Shown: one piece after another, positions 17,652 through 26,180 of the stretch
Position numbering within the stretch: position 1 is the first letter of the stretch
Layout: each line of letters opens with the position of its first letter
Source: an uncultured Eubacteriales bacterium
GTDB taxonomy: Bacteria; Bacillota; Clostridia; Oscillospirales; CAG-272
Reading direction: 5' to 3'
DNA length: 57,551 nt
Assembly (NCBI GenBank): GCA_934476315.1
Contig: CAKSNQ010000007.1
Coordinates: 1-57,551 of the forward strand
Made by a program: the position numbers and the translations under genes
The notes under the pieces: generated by a model
The model's database searches: none
What the model saw: the letters and a program-made list of their open reading frames with translations, nothing else
Told to the model about the DNA's origin: nothing

Positions 17652-17879
17652 TGACAAGGGAACAGCCCGTTGCCCGCCCCGCTACCCGCATTGGTGAAGG
17701 ATGCGAGGCAATGCGGGCGCGCCCGGCGCACCCTTTTTCACTTTTTGTCGGCAAAACGCGGTTCAGCGTGCGCCGTTCGTCGAACGCTCCGAGCAAGACT
17801 CTGCGGGACATTCCGGGGAACGCTCCGCCGGAGACTTCGAGAGAAACTCCGCGGGAGGTCCGGCTGGATGCTTTGAGGG

Positions 17880-19169
17880 TCATTCTGCGGCATGCTCCGC
17901 GGTTTCGCGGTCGCGGCAGAACATGGGATCGTCCCGCTCCGTCCGCAACTCTCCCGACCAAAGAGCCCGGATCGTTCCCTCGTCGCCAAAGCCCCCCGCA
18001 AAATAGCGCGGGTCATAGCCGTAATAGGCGTCGCTGACGACCTCACCCGCTTCGTTATACAGGCGGGCGACGCGCTGACCCGGCATGGAAATAAAGCCGA
18101 CGCCCCGGGCGTAGTAGCGCATCCAGTAGTAGGCGTACCGCAGAATTTCGGCGCGGTAGGCGGCGGGCTGGTTGGCAAACCACGTGATCTCGTCCATCCC
18201 CCAGCAGGTGTACGGGTCCGGCTCGGGGCGGTTAAGACGCTCGGGTTGGTCGCCGAAATTGTCAAATTCCACAAGGTAAGGAAGCGACGCGCAGACCCAG
18301 CCGCTGTACGTCCGCCCGCCCAGGCTTCTGCCGTAGATGGCGTCGCTGTGACCGTTCTCCAGGTAAGCCCGCTGGGGGTCGCCCTCGGTGGGAAAGTGCG
18401 GCTTTTGCGTCGCGTCGGACACAAACCGCGCGGGGTACATGTGAAAGTCAAAGAGCAGTCTGCCGTCGGCGCCAAGGATGCCGTGGGTGTGCGCGTTGAT
18501 AAAGACAAAGCCGCGGCGCGCGTGCGCGCGGGCATAGGCGCGAATCATGGCGAGCAGCTCCGTCCAGCACCTCCAGCCCTCGTCCCGCTTACCGATCAGA
18601 TGCACCTGCCCCATGTGCAACGCCTCGTAGCCGAGGTCGATGTACGCGCAGGCGCGGTAGTAGAAAAACAGCCGGGTCTCGGACCGGGTGATGTCGGGGA
18701 CGGCGGTGTTCTCGCCCCACTGACCGACGTAGCAACCCTGCGGAAACTGCATGCCGCGAAAGGAAAATTTGCGCGTCTCGGGCGGCATGCCGAACGCCTC
18801 AAACACCCGCGCGGGGACGTCGATGTCCTCCACCTCGGTGCTGACGCACTCGAAAATGCACGCTTCGAACACGACGTCCGGGTCGCTTTTGTGGACGGTC
18901 GCGATCATCTTCCTCTGCGCGTCATACGTGGCGTAGTCGGCGGCATCGGGACGCCAGCAGCAGGCGGCGCGGCAGATGTACTTTGCCCCGGTGTTCGCAA
19001 TGAAGCGCGGCACGTATTCCGCGCACCCCTGCTGACCGCACAGGTGGACTGCCCGCGCGAGATAGCGGCAGAGCACCGGCTCGGAGACGGTGTCGCGGAA
19101 GAAATAGTCCGGGTTGGCGCGGGGCGTTGCCGCGGCGCTCCGGCGGGCGGGGCGATTGCGTTTTCCCAT
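17880..19169 (-). CDS. Uncharacterised protein linked to a GH42 glycosidase
   Basis: I start it at the ATG at 19169, which has GGGAAAGGAG nine bases upstream; an ATG seven codons earlier has no better site. The 429-residue product has no signal peptide and no membrane span. It is rich in aromatic residues and has motifs such as GFVFINAHTHGI, LLFDFHMYP and CWGMDEITWF, suggesting a beta/alpha barrel that might bind carbohydrate; I cannot name a family. It lies directly downstream of and in the same direction as a GH42 enzyme, so a role in glycan metabolism is plausible. The many Trp, His and acidic residues would suit an enzyme. Confidence 0.75.
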   Translation of the reverse strand: MGKRNRPARRSAAATPRANPDYFFRDTVSEPVLCRYLARAVHLCGQQGCAEYVPRFIANTGAKYICRAACCWRPDAADYATYDAQRKMIATVHKSDPDVVFEACIFECVSTEVEDIDVPARVFEAFGMPPETRKFSFRGMQFPQGCYVGQWGENTAVPDITRSETRLFFYYRACAYIDLGYEALHMGQVHLIGKRDEGWRCWTELLAMIRAYARAHARRGFVFINAHTHGILGADGRLLFDFHMYPARFVSDATQKPHFPTEGDPQRAYLENGHSDAIYGRSLGGRTYSGWVCASLPYLVEFDNFGDQPERLNRPEPDPYTCWGMDEITWFANQPAAYRAEILRYAYYWMRYYARGVGFISMPGQRVARLYNEAGEVVSDAYYGYDPRYFAGGFGDEGTIRALWSGELRTERDDPMFCRDRETAEHAAE

Positions 19170-19211
19170 GGTGCGATTCTCCTTTCCCATGCTTTTGACA
19201 GCGTTAAAATA

Positions 19212-19240
19212 CCGGGCAGGCGCATATTTCGTCTGCCCGG
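19212..19240 (-). terminator. Hairpin between GH42 and the next gene
   Basis: CCGGGCAG (19212-19219) pairs with CTGCCCGG (19233-19240). On the minus strand it is followed by TATTTTAA, so it may partly terminate the GH42 transcript. Confidence 0.5.
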
Positions 19241-19310
19241 TTGGTTTGCGCCAGAAGGTTTGCCCGAAAATCTGCCCGGCGGACTGCCCTGCCGATCGGA
19301 CAGATTCGGC

Positions 19311-21443
19311 TCAGTATTCGATGCGGATGACTGCGCTCTCGGCGGCATCCAGGGAGAAATGCAGGGTGCTCGTCTGCACGTCAAGCGTGGCGTGCGAGGT
19401 GCCGAGCTGTTCCGAACAGCTCTTGGCGCCCGGGAGGAGCGGAAGTGTTCCCTCCACGCCCGACGAGTTGCTGTTGATGAGAATGACCAGCGCGGCGTGG
19501 GCGGTTTCGGTCGCGTCCAGCAGACTTGCCTTGACGCCGGGAGCGGTGCAGGGGTTGCCCACGATGCCAAGCTCGTCGCACAGGCGCATGAGGATCGCCT
19601 TGACGCTGGCACAGCTGTTGCCCTTGTCGCGACTGAGAATGTCGTCCGAGATCAGCGCGCGGCTGGAGTAGGGAAGTCCCAGGTTGATGCCGCTGAGGAT
19701 CGCCCGTCCCGTGCCGTAGCGGTTCTCTACGATGGCGGGGGTGCCGTCCTCATAGCGGTACAGCGTCTCGCCCGTGACATTGCGGAACGTCTCACAGTGG
19801 TAGTTGCCCTCCACGCGCATGGGCGCTCCGTCGCGGTCGGTCAGCGTCAGCGTGCCGCGGACGCGGAAGTCGTCCTCCTCGCACCCGAAGACGCGGTCAA
19901 AGCCCAGTCCGGGGACGTGATAGGACAGCTTCATGGTCTCGTCAAATGCGCCGAAGTACGGGTCGGACAGGAACGTTCCGCCGTTTTTGATGTACTGCTC
20001 CAGCTGCGCGGCGAATTTCGGTTCCAGCGCGAAGGAGGACGGCGCGACAATCAGACGGTAGCGCGAGAGGTCGTAGGTCTCATCCTCGTGGAGAATGTCC
20101 ACAGGGATATTTTCCTCCCAGAACATGCGGTAGTAACCGTTGAGGCAGTCCACCGCGTACTTGTTGTCCTTGCGCCAGTTGCTTGCCCACGACGCGAGAT
20201 AGGAGCGGCGGCTGAAAATAAGCGCGACCGTGGCGGGGGTCTGGTGGGCGTTCATCAGAACGTCCTCGTTTTTCTGCGTCATGTGGCAGAGGCGCTCGGC
20301 ACAGCGGGTGAGATTGGTGGGACCGCCCGCGTAGTCCGTCATGGCGTAGCCGCCGAACTCCGAGCCGAAGCGCTCCTTGCGGAACTGCCAGTAGAGCAGT
20401 CCGTGCGCGCCGTGGCGGATGGATTCCAGCGAGAAATTGTTGAAGGTGGTGTCGCTCAGGCGACCGTTCTGCGCCAGCCCCGTGCCGTTGATGCCCGCGG
20501 TCAGCTCGGACTGCCAGTATTCCTTGTTGCCGGCAGCGCAACGGGTGGCGTCACAGCCCATGCCCAGCGAGGAGCAGTCGCCCGTGCCGCCCGGGAACGC
20601 GCTGTAGCCCCATTTATCAAAGACCTTGGCGTTTTTCCAGTCGTCGAACGCCATGCCGCCGAGTTGTGCGCAGGTGACGGCGCCGCCGCCCCACGCGTGG
20701 GCGATGACGGGTTTTGTGTCACAGGCGCGGATGATGTCGGAGCGGAAGCGGATTTCCTCGACGATGTTGTCCATGGTGAACAGGCGGAAGTCGGTGTAGT
20801 CGCTGTACGAGGTTGTCCAGCGCGGCGGGCGCACCTCGTCAAAGGAGCGGTAGAAGTAGCCCCACGCCTTGTTGAGCGTGTCGATGTCGCCGTACTTTTT
20901 CTCCAGCCAGCGGCGGTATTTGGCGACCGACGCGTCGCAGTAGCAGAAGATGCCGTCGGGCGAGCGGCGGTAGTCCACCCACTGGTGCGGCTCGTTCATC
21001 GGCTCGTAAAAGGCGACGTTGGGGTGCTTTTTGGTCTCGGCAATGACGCGGCGGATGAGGCTGTCCTCCATCTCACGCACCTCCTCGTGGTCAAAGCACA
21101 GTCCGGGCCAGCCGCCGCCGGGGGTGTTGGGGCGGATGGCGGGCTCAAAGGGGAGGTTGTTCTCGTCCACGTAGAAGTACTTGTTGTACTTTTTGACCGC
21201 CCAGGCGGGGCAGGCGTGCAGGTGGAACAGAAGCCCGACCTGCAAATCAAACCGCGCGGCGGTGTCAAGGAAGGCGGATATGTAATCGTAGTCAACCTCG
21301 CCCTCGGCGCGCTCGATGGTGTTCCAGACGAGCCAGCCGCGGATGGTGTTGAAGCCCATTTTGCGCATGGCTTCCATGTCGCGCGCCCACTGGTCGCGGG
21401 CGGGCGTCGCACCGCGCAGATACTGTGTGCCGAATACAAACAT
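19311..21443 (-). CDS. Glycoside hydrolase family 42 (beta-galactosidase-like)
   Basis: The 710-residue protein has three regions in the GH42 order: a TIM barrel (about 1-390), a trimerisation domain of flavodoxin-like fold (about 395-600) and a small beta domain. Candidate acid/base is E151 in YEPMNEPHQW and nucleophile is E313 in YWQSELTAG. The start MFVFGTQYLRGATPARDQWARD resembles the family entry where the loop before the barrel defines the subsite. There is no signal peptide, so it acts inside the cell on imported oligosaccharides. Substrate (beta-galactoside or alpha-arabinoside) is not resolved. Ribosome site AAGGAG. It precedes an uncharacterised gene on the same strand. Confidence 0.9.
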   Translation of the reverse strand: MFVFGTQYLRGATPARDQWARDMEAMRKMGFNTIRGWLVWNTIERAEGEVDYDYISAFLDTAARFDLQVGLLFHLHACPAWAVKKYNKYFYVDENNLPFEPAIRPNTPGGGWPGLCFDHEEVREMEDSLIRRVIAETKKHPNVAFYEPMNEPHQWVDYRRSPDGIFCYCDASVAKYRRWLEKKYGDIDTLNKAWGYFYRSFDEVRPPRWTTSYSDYTDFRLFTMDNIVEEIRFRSDIIRACDTKPVIAHAWGGGAVTCAQLGGMAFDDWKNAKVFDKWGYSAFPGGTGDCSSLGMGCDATRCAAGNKEYWQSELTAGINGTGLAQNGRLSDTTFNNFSLESIRHGAHGLLYWQFRKERFGSEFGGYAMTDYAGGPTNLTRCAERLCHMTQKNEDVLMNAHQTPATVALIFSRRSYLASWASNWRKDNKYAVDCLNGYYRMFWEENIPVDILHEDETYDLSRYRLIVAPSSFALEPKFAAQLEQYIKNGGTFLSDPYFGAFDETMKLSYHVPGLGFDRVFGCEEDDFRVRGTLTLTDRDGAPMRVEGNYHCETFRNVTGETLYRYEDGTPAIVENRYGTGRAILSGINLGLPYSSRALISDDILSRDKGNSCASVKAILMRLCDELGIVGNPCTAPGVKASLLDATETAHAALVILINSNSSGVEGTLPLLPGAKSCSEQLGTSHATLDVQTSTLHFSLDAAESAVIRIEY

Positions 21444-21486
21444 AAATTCAGGTACTCCTTATTTCATTGAAATCGCTTTGGGTCAC

Positions 21487-21557
21487 ACCGCGCAGGCTTT
21501 ATCGTTGAAATTGCGCGGTACTGCTTTTATTGTACCCGACTTTTGCCGAAAAAGCAA
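21487..21557 (-). promoter_or_regulatory. Candidate GH42 promoter with downstream inverted repeat
   Basis: On the minus strand TTGCTT (21552-21557) and TACAAT (21529-21534) have a 17-base spacer. Just downstream, TACCGCGCA and TGCGCGGT form an inverted repeat (21487-21494 with 21512-21519) that could be an operator or a leader hairpin. The -35 box is weak. Confidence 0.45.
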
Positions 21558-21669
21558 CCGGTTTTGATAAATTTTCCTGCTTTTCCCCGTCGGACAGGCG
21601 GTTCTAAAGCGGCGGGCGGGGACATAGGATGGATTGAGAAAAGTCGGACGGGCAGGGAGGTGCGATGCG

Positions 21670-22581
21670 GTGGGCGTGCGGTGCGAGCAAAGATGCGGCG
21701 GACGACTCCCCGCGCTCCTGCGGGAGTTGCTTCCTCCTGCGCTGTATATGGCGCTGGAACGGGTGGAAGGGCGCTTTGAGGAGGTGCATCTGCGCGTCGG
21801 ACGGTGCGCGTCGGTCAGCATCGGGGCGGAGAACCGCCTTGTGGACTTCTGCATGACCGAGGAGCAGATGCGCGAGACCCTCCTGCGGGTCTGCGACGGC
21901 TCGCTCTATGCCCGGCGCGAGGACATCAGCCGGGGATTTGTCTGCCTGCCCGGGGGCGTCCGGGTGGGGGTGTGCGGCGAGGCGAGCGTGGGGGAGGACG
22001 GGCAGGTGCTTGGCGTGCGTAACGTCCGGGCGCTCTGTCTCCGGCTTCCCCACGCGGGGCATGAGTGCGGCGGGGCGTTGGCGGCGAGGCTCCGCCTGCT
22101 GTTTCCGTTGGGAGCACTCCTCTATTCGCCGCCCGGCGTGGGAAAGACCACCCTGCTTCGGGGGCTGACGACGTGCTTTGCAGGGGGAGAATCCCCTCTG
22201 CGAACGGCGCTCATCGACTGCCGCGGAGAGGTGGACGACGGGGGCTTTGGCGAGCGGCTGTGCCTGTCCGTGCTGTCGGGCTATCCGATGGGGCGAGCGA
22301 TCGAGATTGCGACCCGCACGCTGAACGCGCAGGTCATTCTGTGCGACGAGATCGGGAATGAGCAGGAGAGCGCGGCGCTTCTCGGCGCGGCGAACGCCGG
22401 GGTTCCCGTCATTGCGACGGCGCATGCGGCGACGCTCCCGCAGCTTTTGCGCCGCCCCGCCTTCGCGCGACTGCACACGGCGGCGGTGTTCGGCGCTTAC
22501 GTGGGCATCCGACGGGCGTCGGCGGGCGAATTTTTTTATGATATGGTGCCGTGGAAGGACGCGGCGGGTGGTGGAATATGA
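21670..22581 (+). CDS. spoIIIAA: Stage III sporulation ATPase SpoIIIAA
   Basis: I start it at GTG 21670, eight bases after GGGAGGTG; a TTG at 21634 is possible but less well placed. The 303-residue product is the secretion-type ATPase of the SpoIIIA-SpoIIQ feeding channel between mother cell and forespore. It has an N-terminal domain with YARREDISRGFVCLPGGVRVGVCG and an ATPase core with Walker A SPPGVGKTTLLR and Walker B VILCDEIG. The ATGA at its end overlaps the start of spoIIIAB. In Bacillus subtilis the operon is under sigma-E; I could not identify a convincing sigma-E promoter here. Confidence 0.95.
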   Translation: MGVRCEQRCGGRLPALLRELLPPALYMALERVEGRFEEVHLRVGRCASVSIGAENRLVDFCMTEEQMRETLLRVCDGSLYARREDISRGFVCLPGGVRVGVCGEASVGEDGQVLGVRNVRALCLRLPHAGHECGGALAARLRLLFPLGALLYSPPGVGKTTLLRGLTTCFAGGESPLRTALIDCRGEVDDGGFGERLCLSVLSGYPMGRAIEIATRTLNAQVILCDEIGNEQESAALLGAANAGVPVIATAHAATLPQLLRRPAFARLHTAAVFGAYVGIRRASAGEFFYDMVPWKDAAGGGI

Positions 22582-23057
22582 GTAAAATCAAGGGCTTGGG
22601 CGCGGCTTTTCTTCTTCTGACGGCGGCGTGGTACATCGCGCGGGAGTGGCTTTCGGGGCGGCGGCGGGTGGCGTATCTGACGGCATGGTCCACTCTGCTT
22701 CACACCGTGCGCACGCAGATTTCCTGTTACGCGACACCGCTGTCCGAAATCCTCAAGAAAACCGACCCGGAGCTTTTGCGCGTGGCGTGCGGCGCCCCGA
22801 CGCCGGAGGAGCCGTTGCCCCGCCTTTGCGCGGCGGCGGCGGACAGGATGACGGGCGAGAGCGCGCGGCAGATGGCGGCGCTCGCGGGGGAGCTTGGCAC
22901 GGTGTGGCGGGAGGAACAGCTCACGCGGCTGGACGAGGTGATCGCCACGCTGGAGGAGGAGCGCCGGGCGGCGATTTCGACGCAGGCGGGGCACATGCGG
23001 CTGGTCGGCACGCTCTCGGTTTGCGGGACGCTGTGCATTTTGCTTTTGCTGTGGTAA
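22578..23057 (+). CDS. spoIIIAB: Stage III sporulation protein SpoIIIAB
   Basis: The 159-residue product starts at ATG 22578 inside the ATGA overlap. It has an N-terminal span (GLGAAFLLLTAAWYIA), a helical cytoplasmic domain with LTAWSTLLHTVRTQISCYATPLSEI, and a C-terminal span (LVGTLSVCGTLCILLLLW), which is the two-span GspF-like layout of the family. It is thought to anchor the SpoIIIAA ATPase at the membrane. Confidence 0.93.
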   Translation: MSKIKGLGAAFLLLTAAWYIAREWLSGRRRVAYLTAWSTLLHTVRTQISCYATPLSEILKKTDPELLRVACGAPTPEEPLPRLCAAAADRMTGESARQMAALAGELGTVWREEQLTRLDEVIATLEEERRAAISTQAGHMRLVGTLSVCGTLCILLLLW

Positions 23058-23076
23058 AAGAAAGGATGGTGAGGAT

Positions 23077-23271
23077 GTGGATGCTTCATTGATTATCAAG
23101 GTGGCGGGGATCGGCATGCTGGTCTCGGTGGCGACGCAGGTGCTTTCCAAGTCCGGGCGGGATGAGCAGGCGATGCTCGTGACGATCACGGGGATTCTCG
23201 TGGTGCTCGGACTGGTGCTCGCCAAAATAGATGAGCTGTTCGGAACCATTTCCTCCATGTTCGGGTTGTGA
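23077..23271 (+). CDS. spoIIIAC: Stage III sporulation protein SpoIIIAC
   Basis: The 64-residue protein starts at GTG 23077 behind AAAGGATGGTGAGG. It has two membrane spans around a SKSGRDEQA turn, the most conserved part of this family. It forms part of the membrane platform of the SpoIIIA channel. Length and position between AB and AD match Bacillus subtilis. Confidence 0.95.
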   Translation: MDASLIIKVAGIGMLVSVATQVLSKSGRDEQAMLVTITGILVVLGLVLAKIDELFGTISSMFGL

Positions 23272-23274
23272 GGG

Positions 23275-23664
23275 ATGGAGGTATGGCTCAAGCTGTGCGG
23301 CGGGGCACTTCTTCTGGTTGCCGCGACCACGCTTACGCGGGGGACGCGCGGCGAGGTGATTCCCCTGCAATGGCTGGGGATTCTGTGCGTGGCGGGCGGA
23401 TGTCTGACCCTGCTTTCCCCGGTGCTCGGGTGGATGCGCGAGCTTGCCGCCGCGGGGGGGATGAGCGATCGCTTGTCGCTCCTTTTGCGGGGGCTGGGTG
23501 TGGCGCTCCTGACGCAGATCTGCACCGACGTGTGCCGGCAGAGCGGCGAGGCAACATTGGCGAACGGTGTGGAGATGGCGGGCAAGGCGGAGCTTCTTCT
23601 GCTGTGCCTGCCCCTGCTCCGGGAGCTGATCGAGGCGGCACAGGGACTGCTTGGACACGTCTGA
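23275..23664 (+). CDS. spoIIIAD: Stage III sporulation protein SpoIIIAD
   Basis: The 129-residue polytopic protein has three to four spans and ends with KAELLLLCLPLLRELIEAAQGLL, which resembles the family C-terminus. It starts three bases after the spoIIIAC stop, with the ribosome site inside the end of spoIIIAC. It is a membrane partner of SpoIIIAC and SpoIIIAE. Confidence 0.92.
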   Translation: MEVWLKLCGGALLLVAATTLTRGTRGEVIPLQWLGILCVAGGCLTLLSPVLGWMRELAAAGGMSDRLSLLLRGLGVALLTQICTDVCRQSGEATLANGVEMAGKAELLLLCLPLLRELIEAAQGLLGHV

Positions 23665-24932
23665 GACGTTCCCGGGCGCGGATTTTTCGGGGGTGGGGTC
23701 CCCGGGCGAGAGGTCTGCGAACGGGAAGCACCCGGGCGGGAACGCTTCGGGCGCTGTTGCTTCTTTTGCTGACGCTGATCTGGATGGTTCCTGCCCTAAT
23801 GCTCCCCACCCGGGCGCGGGAGGATAGCGGGGAGAGCGCGTCGGGTGCGGCAAGCTCGGCGACGCTGTTTTCATTGCCGCAGGAATTTTCCGACATGCTG
23901 GACGCACTCCCCGACGCCGTGCGCGAAAGCGTACCGCCCGAGCTGTACACCGCTGACCCGATGGAGCTTGGCGAGGCGCTGGAGCTGCTCTCCCGCCCGC
24001 AGGCGGTGGCTTCCTATCTGCTCTCCTGCCTCTCGACGCACCTCGGCGGACTTGTGCGGACACTCCTGTCGCTGTGCGGCGTGCTGATTCTGCGCGCCGT
24101 CTGGAATTGTCTGGCGGGGCAGGTGCGCGCGTCCGGGACGCAAAAGGCGGTGACGATGCTTTGCCGGGTCGCCGTTCTCGGGGTCGTCGTGCGGGAGGCA
24201 GTGACGGTACTCGGGACGGTGACGGAATTTTTCGAAAGTCTCCGGACGCTGACCGCCGCGTCGCTTCCCCTGATGGGGGCGATGTACGCGATGGGCGGCA
24301 ACATCGGGACGGCGCTCGCCAACCGGAGTGGGCTGATCCTTTCCATGGGCGTGACGTCGGTTCTCGGCGGGGGAACGGTGGTTCCGCTGTTCTCGCTCTG
24401 CCTCGCCCTGACGCTCCTCGGCGTGTTCGACGGCGGGGTGGCGGGGCGGATGCAGCTGCTCGCCTCCAAGCTGAAAAAGGGCTACACGACCGTGCTCAGC
24501 TTTTGCATGGTGGTGCTGTCCGCCCTGCTCGGCGCGCAGACCGTTCTGCGGGCGCGGGCGGATAATCTGACGTTCCGCGCGGTGCGCTTTGTCGTCAGCT
24601 CGGGGATTCCCGTGGTGGGCGGCGGCGTTGCCGAAATGCTCCGGACGGGGGCGGCGGGCGTGTCCTATCTGCGGACGACGGTGGGGCTGTGCGGCGTGCT
24701 TCTTTTGTTCCGCCTGTTGCTCCCGACGCTCCTCGTCCTGCTCGCCGCCCGCTGGGTCTGGGGAATTGCGCAGACGGTGGCGGCGTGGCTCGGGTGCGAC
24801 GAGGAGGGAAAACTGCTCGGCGAGGTCAGCAGTCTCCACGGGTATCTGCTCGCGGTCGTTTCGGTGAGTTGTCTGACATTTTTGTTTTCGCTACTTTTAC
24901 TGATGCAGTGCGGCGCGGCGGGCATGGCGTGA
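23604..24932 (+). CDS. spoIIIAE: Stage III sporulation protein SpoIIIAE (start uncertain)
   Basis: The frame is clearly SpoIIIAE from about 23745 onward: a signal-like RALLLLLLTLIWMVPALML, then a LPDAVRESVPPELY region and six to seven membrane spans. No ATG or GTG follows the spoIIIAD stop before the signal segment. I place the start at GTG 23604, overlapping spoIIIAD by 61 bases behind GGCGGAG. CTG 23661 or TTG 23757 are alternatives. From TTG 23757 the protein would lose the basic N-terminus expected before the hydrophobic segment. It is a mother-cell membrane component of the channel. Confidence 0.88.
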   Translation: MPAPAPGADRGGTGTAWTRLRRSRARIFRGWGPRARGLRTGSTRAGTLRALLLLLLTLIWMVPALMLPTRAREDSGESASGAASSATLFSLPQEFSDMLDALPDAVRESVPPELYTADPMELGEALELLSRPQAVASYLLSCLSTHLGGLVRTLLSLCGVLILRAVWNCLAGQVRASGTQKAVTMLCRVAVLGVVVREAVTVLGTVTEFFESLRTLTAASLPLMGAMYAMGGNIGTALANRSGLILSMGVTSVLGGGTVVPLFSLCLALTLLGVFDGGVAGRMQLLASKLKKGYTTVLSFCMVVLSALLGAQTVLRARADNLTFRAVRFVVSSGIPVVGGGVAEMLRTGAAGVSYLRTTVGLCGVLLLFRLLLPTLLVLLAARWVWGIAQTVAAWLGCDEEGKLLGEVSSLHGYLLAVVSVSCLTFLFSLLLLMQCGAAGMA

Positions 24933-24963
24933 CCGTCGCGCAAAACCGGAGGGAGGGGGCGCG

Positions 24964-25470
24964 GTGCGGGAATATTTGCTGGGGCTGTTTGCGCTGTCGC
25001 TCCTCTGTGCGGCGGTAGAATGGCTCGCGCCGTCGGGCGAGGGCGGCGGCATCACCGGGCACATCCGGCTGATGGGCGCTCTCTGCCTGCTCTGCACGCT
25101 GATTCAGCCACTTCTGTGGTTGGCGCGGGAATGGGAAACGCTTCCGTCGCGCGTCGGTGCGTGGTTTGACGAGGTGCAGGGCGAGGGGACGAGCGGTGCA
25201 GACGAGGAATACTGGACGCGGCGCTATCGGGAGGAAAGCGAGTCGTGGTCGGTCGCGTGGGCGGAAGAGGAGATTGCGGCGATGCTTTGCGAGAAATTTT
25301 CGCTCGCGCGGGGCGACTGTACGGTGACGGTTACGCTCGGCGAGGGCGGCGGAACACTGTGCGAGGTGCGCGTGGCGCTCTCGGGGCGCGCGATCTGGTG
25401 CGATACGCACGCGATGGAGGCGTGGGTGCGGGAAACGTTTGGGTGCGACGCGGTGACATATATCAAATGA
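24964..25470 (+). CDS. spoIIIAF: Stage III sporulation protein SpoIIIAF
   Basis: The 168-residue protein starts at GTG 24964 behind GGAGGGAGG. Two N-terminal membrane spans (about 3-20 and 33-52) are followed by a soluble ring-building-motif domain with CTVTVTLGEGGGTLCEVRVAL. That is the fold shared with SpoIIIAG and AH and with type III secretion ring proteins. The order and spacing in the operon agree. Confidence 0.9.
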   Translation: MREYLLGLFALSLLCAAVEWLAPSGEGGGITGHIRLMGALCLLCTLIQPLLWLAREWETLPSRVGAWFDEVQGEGTSGADEEYWTRRYREESESWSVAWAEEEIAAMLCEKFSLARGDCTVTVTLGEGGGTLCEVRVALSGRAIWCDTHAMEAWVRETFGCDAVTYIK

Positions 25471-25476
25471 GGAGGT

Positions 25477-26025
25477 ATGAACATGGAAAACGGGGGAAAG
25501 TCCAAAACATCCTGGCTCCGGCAGAACCGCTGGCTTCTTTTGGGGGCGGCGGTCGGAATCTTTCTGATTCTTTTGGGGAGCGGCGTTTTTTCGGGAGGCA
25601 CGGCGGGGCGCAGGAATGAAACGGTCACGTCCGAAGCCGCGGAGGACGCGCTCAGCGCTTACATCCGCACCACCGAGCAGAAGATCGCCCGGCTTTGCGC
25701 ACAGGTGCGCGGGGCGGGGCGGGTCAGTGTCATGATCGGGGTGGACGGCGACTTTACCTACGTCTACGCGACCGACCGCGACGAAAAGGTGGAAAACGGT
25801 CAGGTCAGCGACGCCACGACCAAAATCGTGACGGTCGGAAGCGGCTCGGGCGAGCAGGCGGTTCTTCTGACGCGCGAGGTGCCGCGCATTACCGGCATCG
25901 GCGTGGTGTGCGAGGGCGGCGACGACCCGAATGTGCGGCAGGAGCTGTTGTCTCTGCTCAGCGCGACCTACGGCATCGGAACCAACAAAATTTACATCAC
26001 CGGTGCGGGAACGGGACGGCAGTGA
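25477..26025 (+). CDS. spoIIIAG: Stage III sporulation ring protein SpoIIIAG
   Basis: The 182-residue protein has a short cytoplasmic N-terminus, one span (about 20-38) and an intermembrane ring-building domain containing VSVMIGVDGDFTYVYATDR and ITGIGVVCEGGDDPNVRQEL. SpoIIIAG forms the large mother-cell ring of the feeding tube. It starts six bases after spoIIIAF. A stable hairpin (26093-26138) separates it from spoIIIAH. Confidence 0.95.
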   Translation: MNMENGGKSKTSWLRQNRWLLLGAAVGIFLILLGSGVFSGGTAGRRNETVTSEAAEDALSAYIRTTEQKIARLCAQVRGAGRVSVMIGVDGDFTYVYATDRDEKVENGQVSDATTKIVTVGSGSGEQAVLLTREVPRITGIGVVCEGGDDPNVRQELLSLLSATYGIGTNKIYITGAGTGRQ

Positions 26026-26092
26026 AAATTTTTCGGACGGGTGGTATATTTTGCGCCGGGGGACCATATAGTGCAGTGTATCATCCGGATCA

Positions 26093-26138
26093 AGGCAACA
26101 CGTGCAAGCCTCAGCGATGCAGTTGCGCGGTGTTGCCT
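26093..26138 (+). other. Stable hairpin between spoIIIAG and spoIIIAH
   Basis: AGGCAACAC-GTGCAA (26093-26107) pairs with TTGCGC-GTGTTGCCT (26123-26138). This gives a 15-bp stem with a single bulged G and a 15-base loop. No U run follows, so it is not an intrinsic terminator. It sits in the 155-base gap between two genes otherwise packed without gaps. Confidence 0.7.
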
Positions 26139-26180
26139 CAAGCAAGACACAAGCAAGCATAGAGAGGGAGGAAAAGAAAC

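Noticed and set aside
17892..21470. 1192-codon open frame on the plus strand
   Set aside because: It runs antisense through two genes with real motifs (GH42 catalytic residues) and has no protein-like composition.
21560..21669. Sigma-E promoter for spoIIIAA
   Set aside because: CATA occurs near 21623, but no matching -35 element was found at the right distance, so I do not report it.
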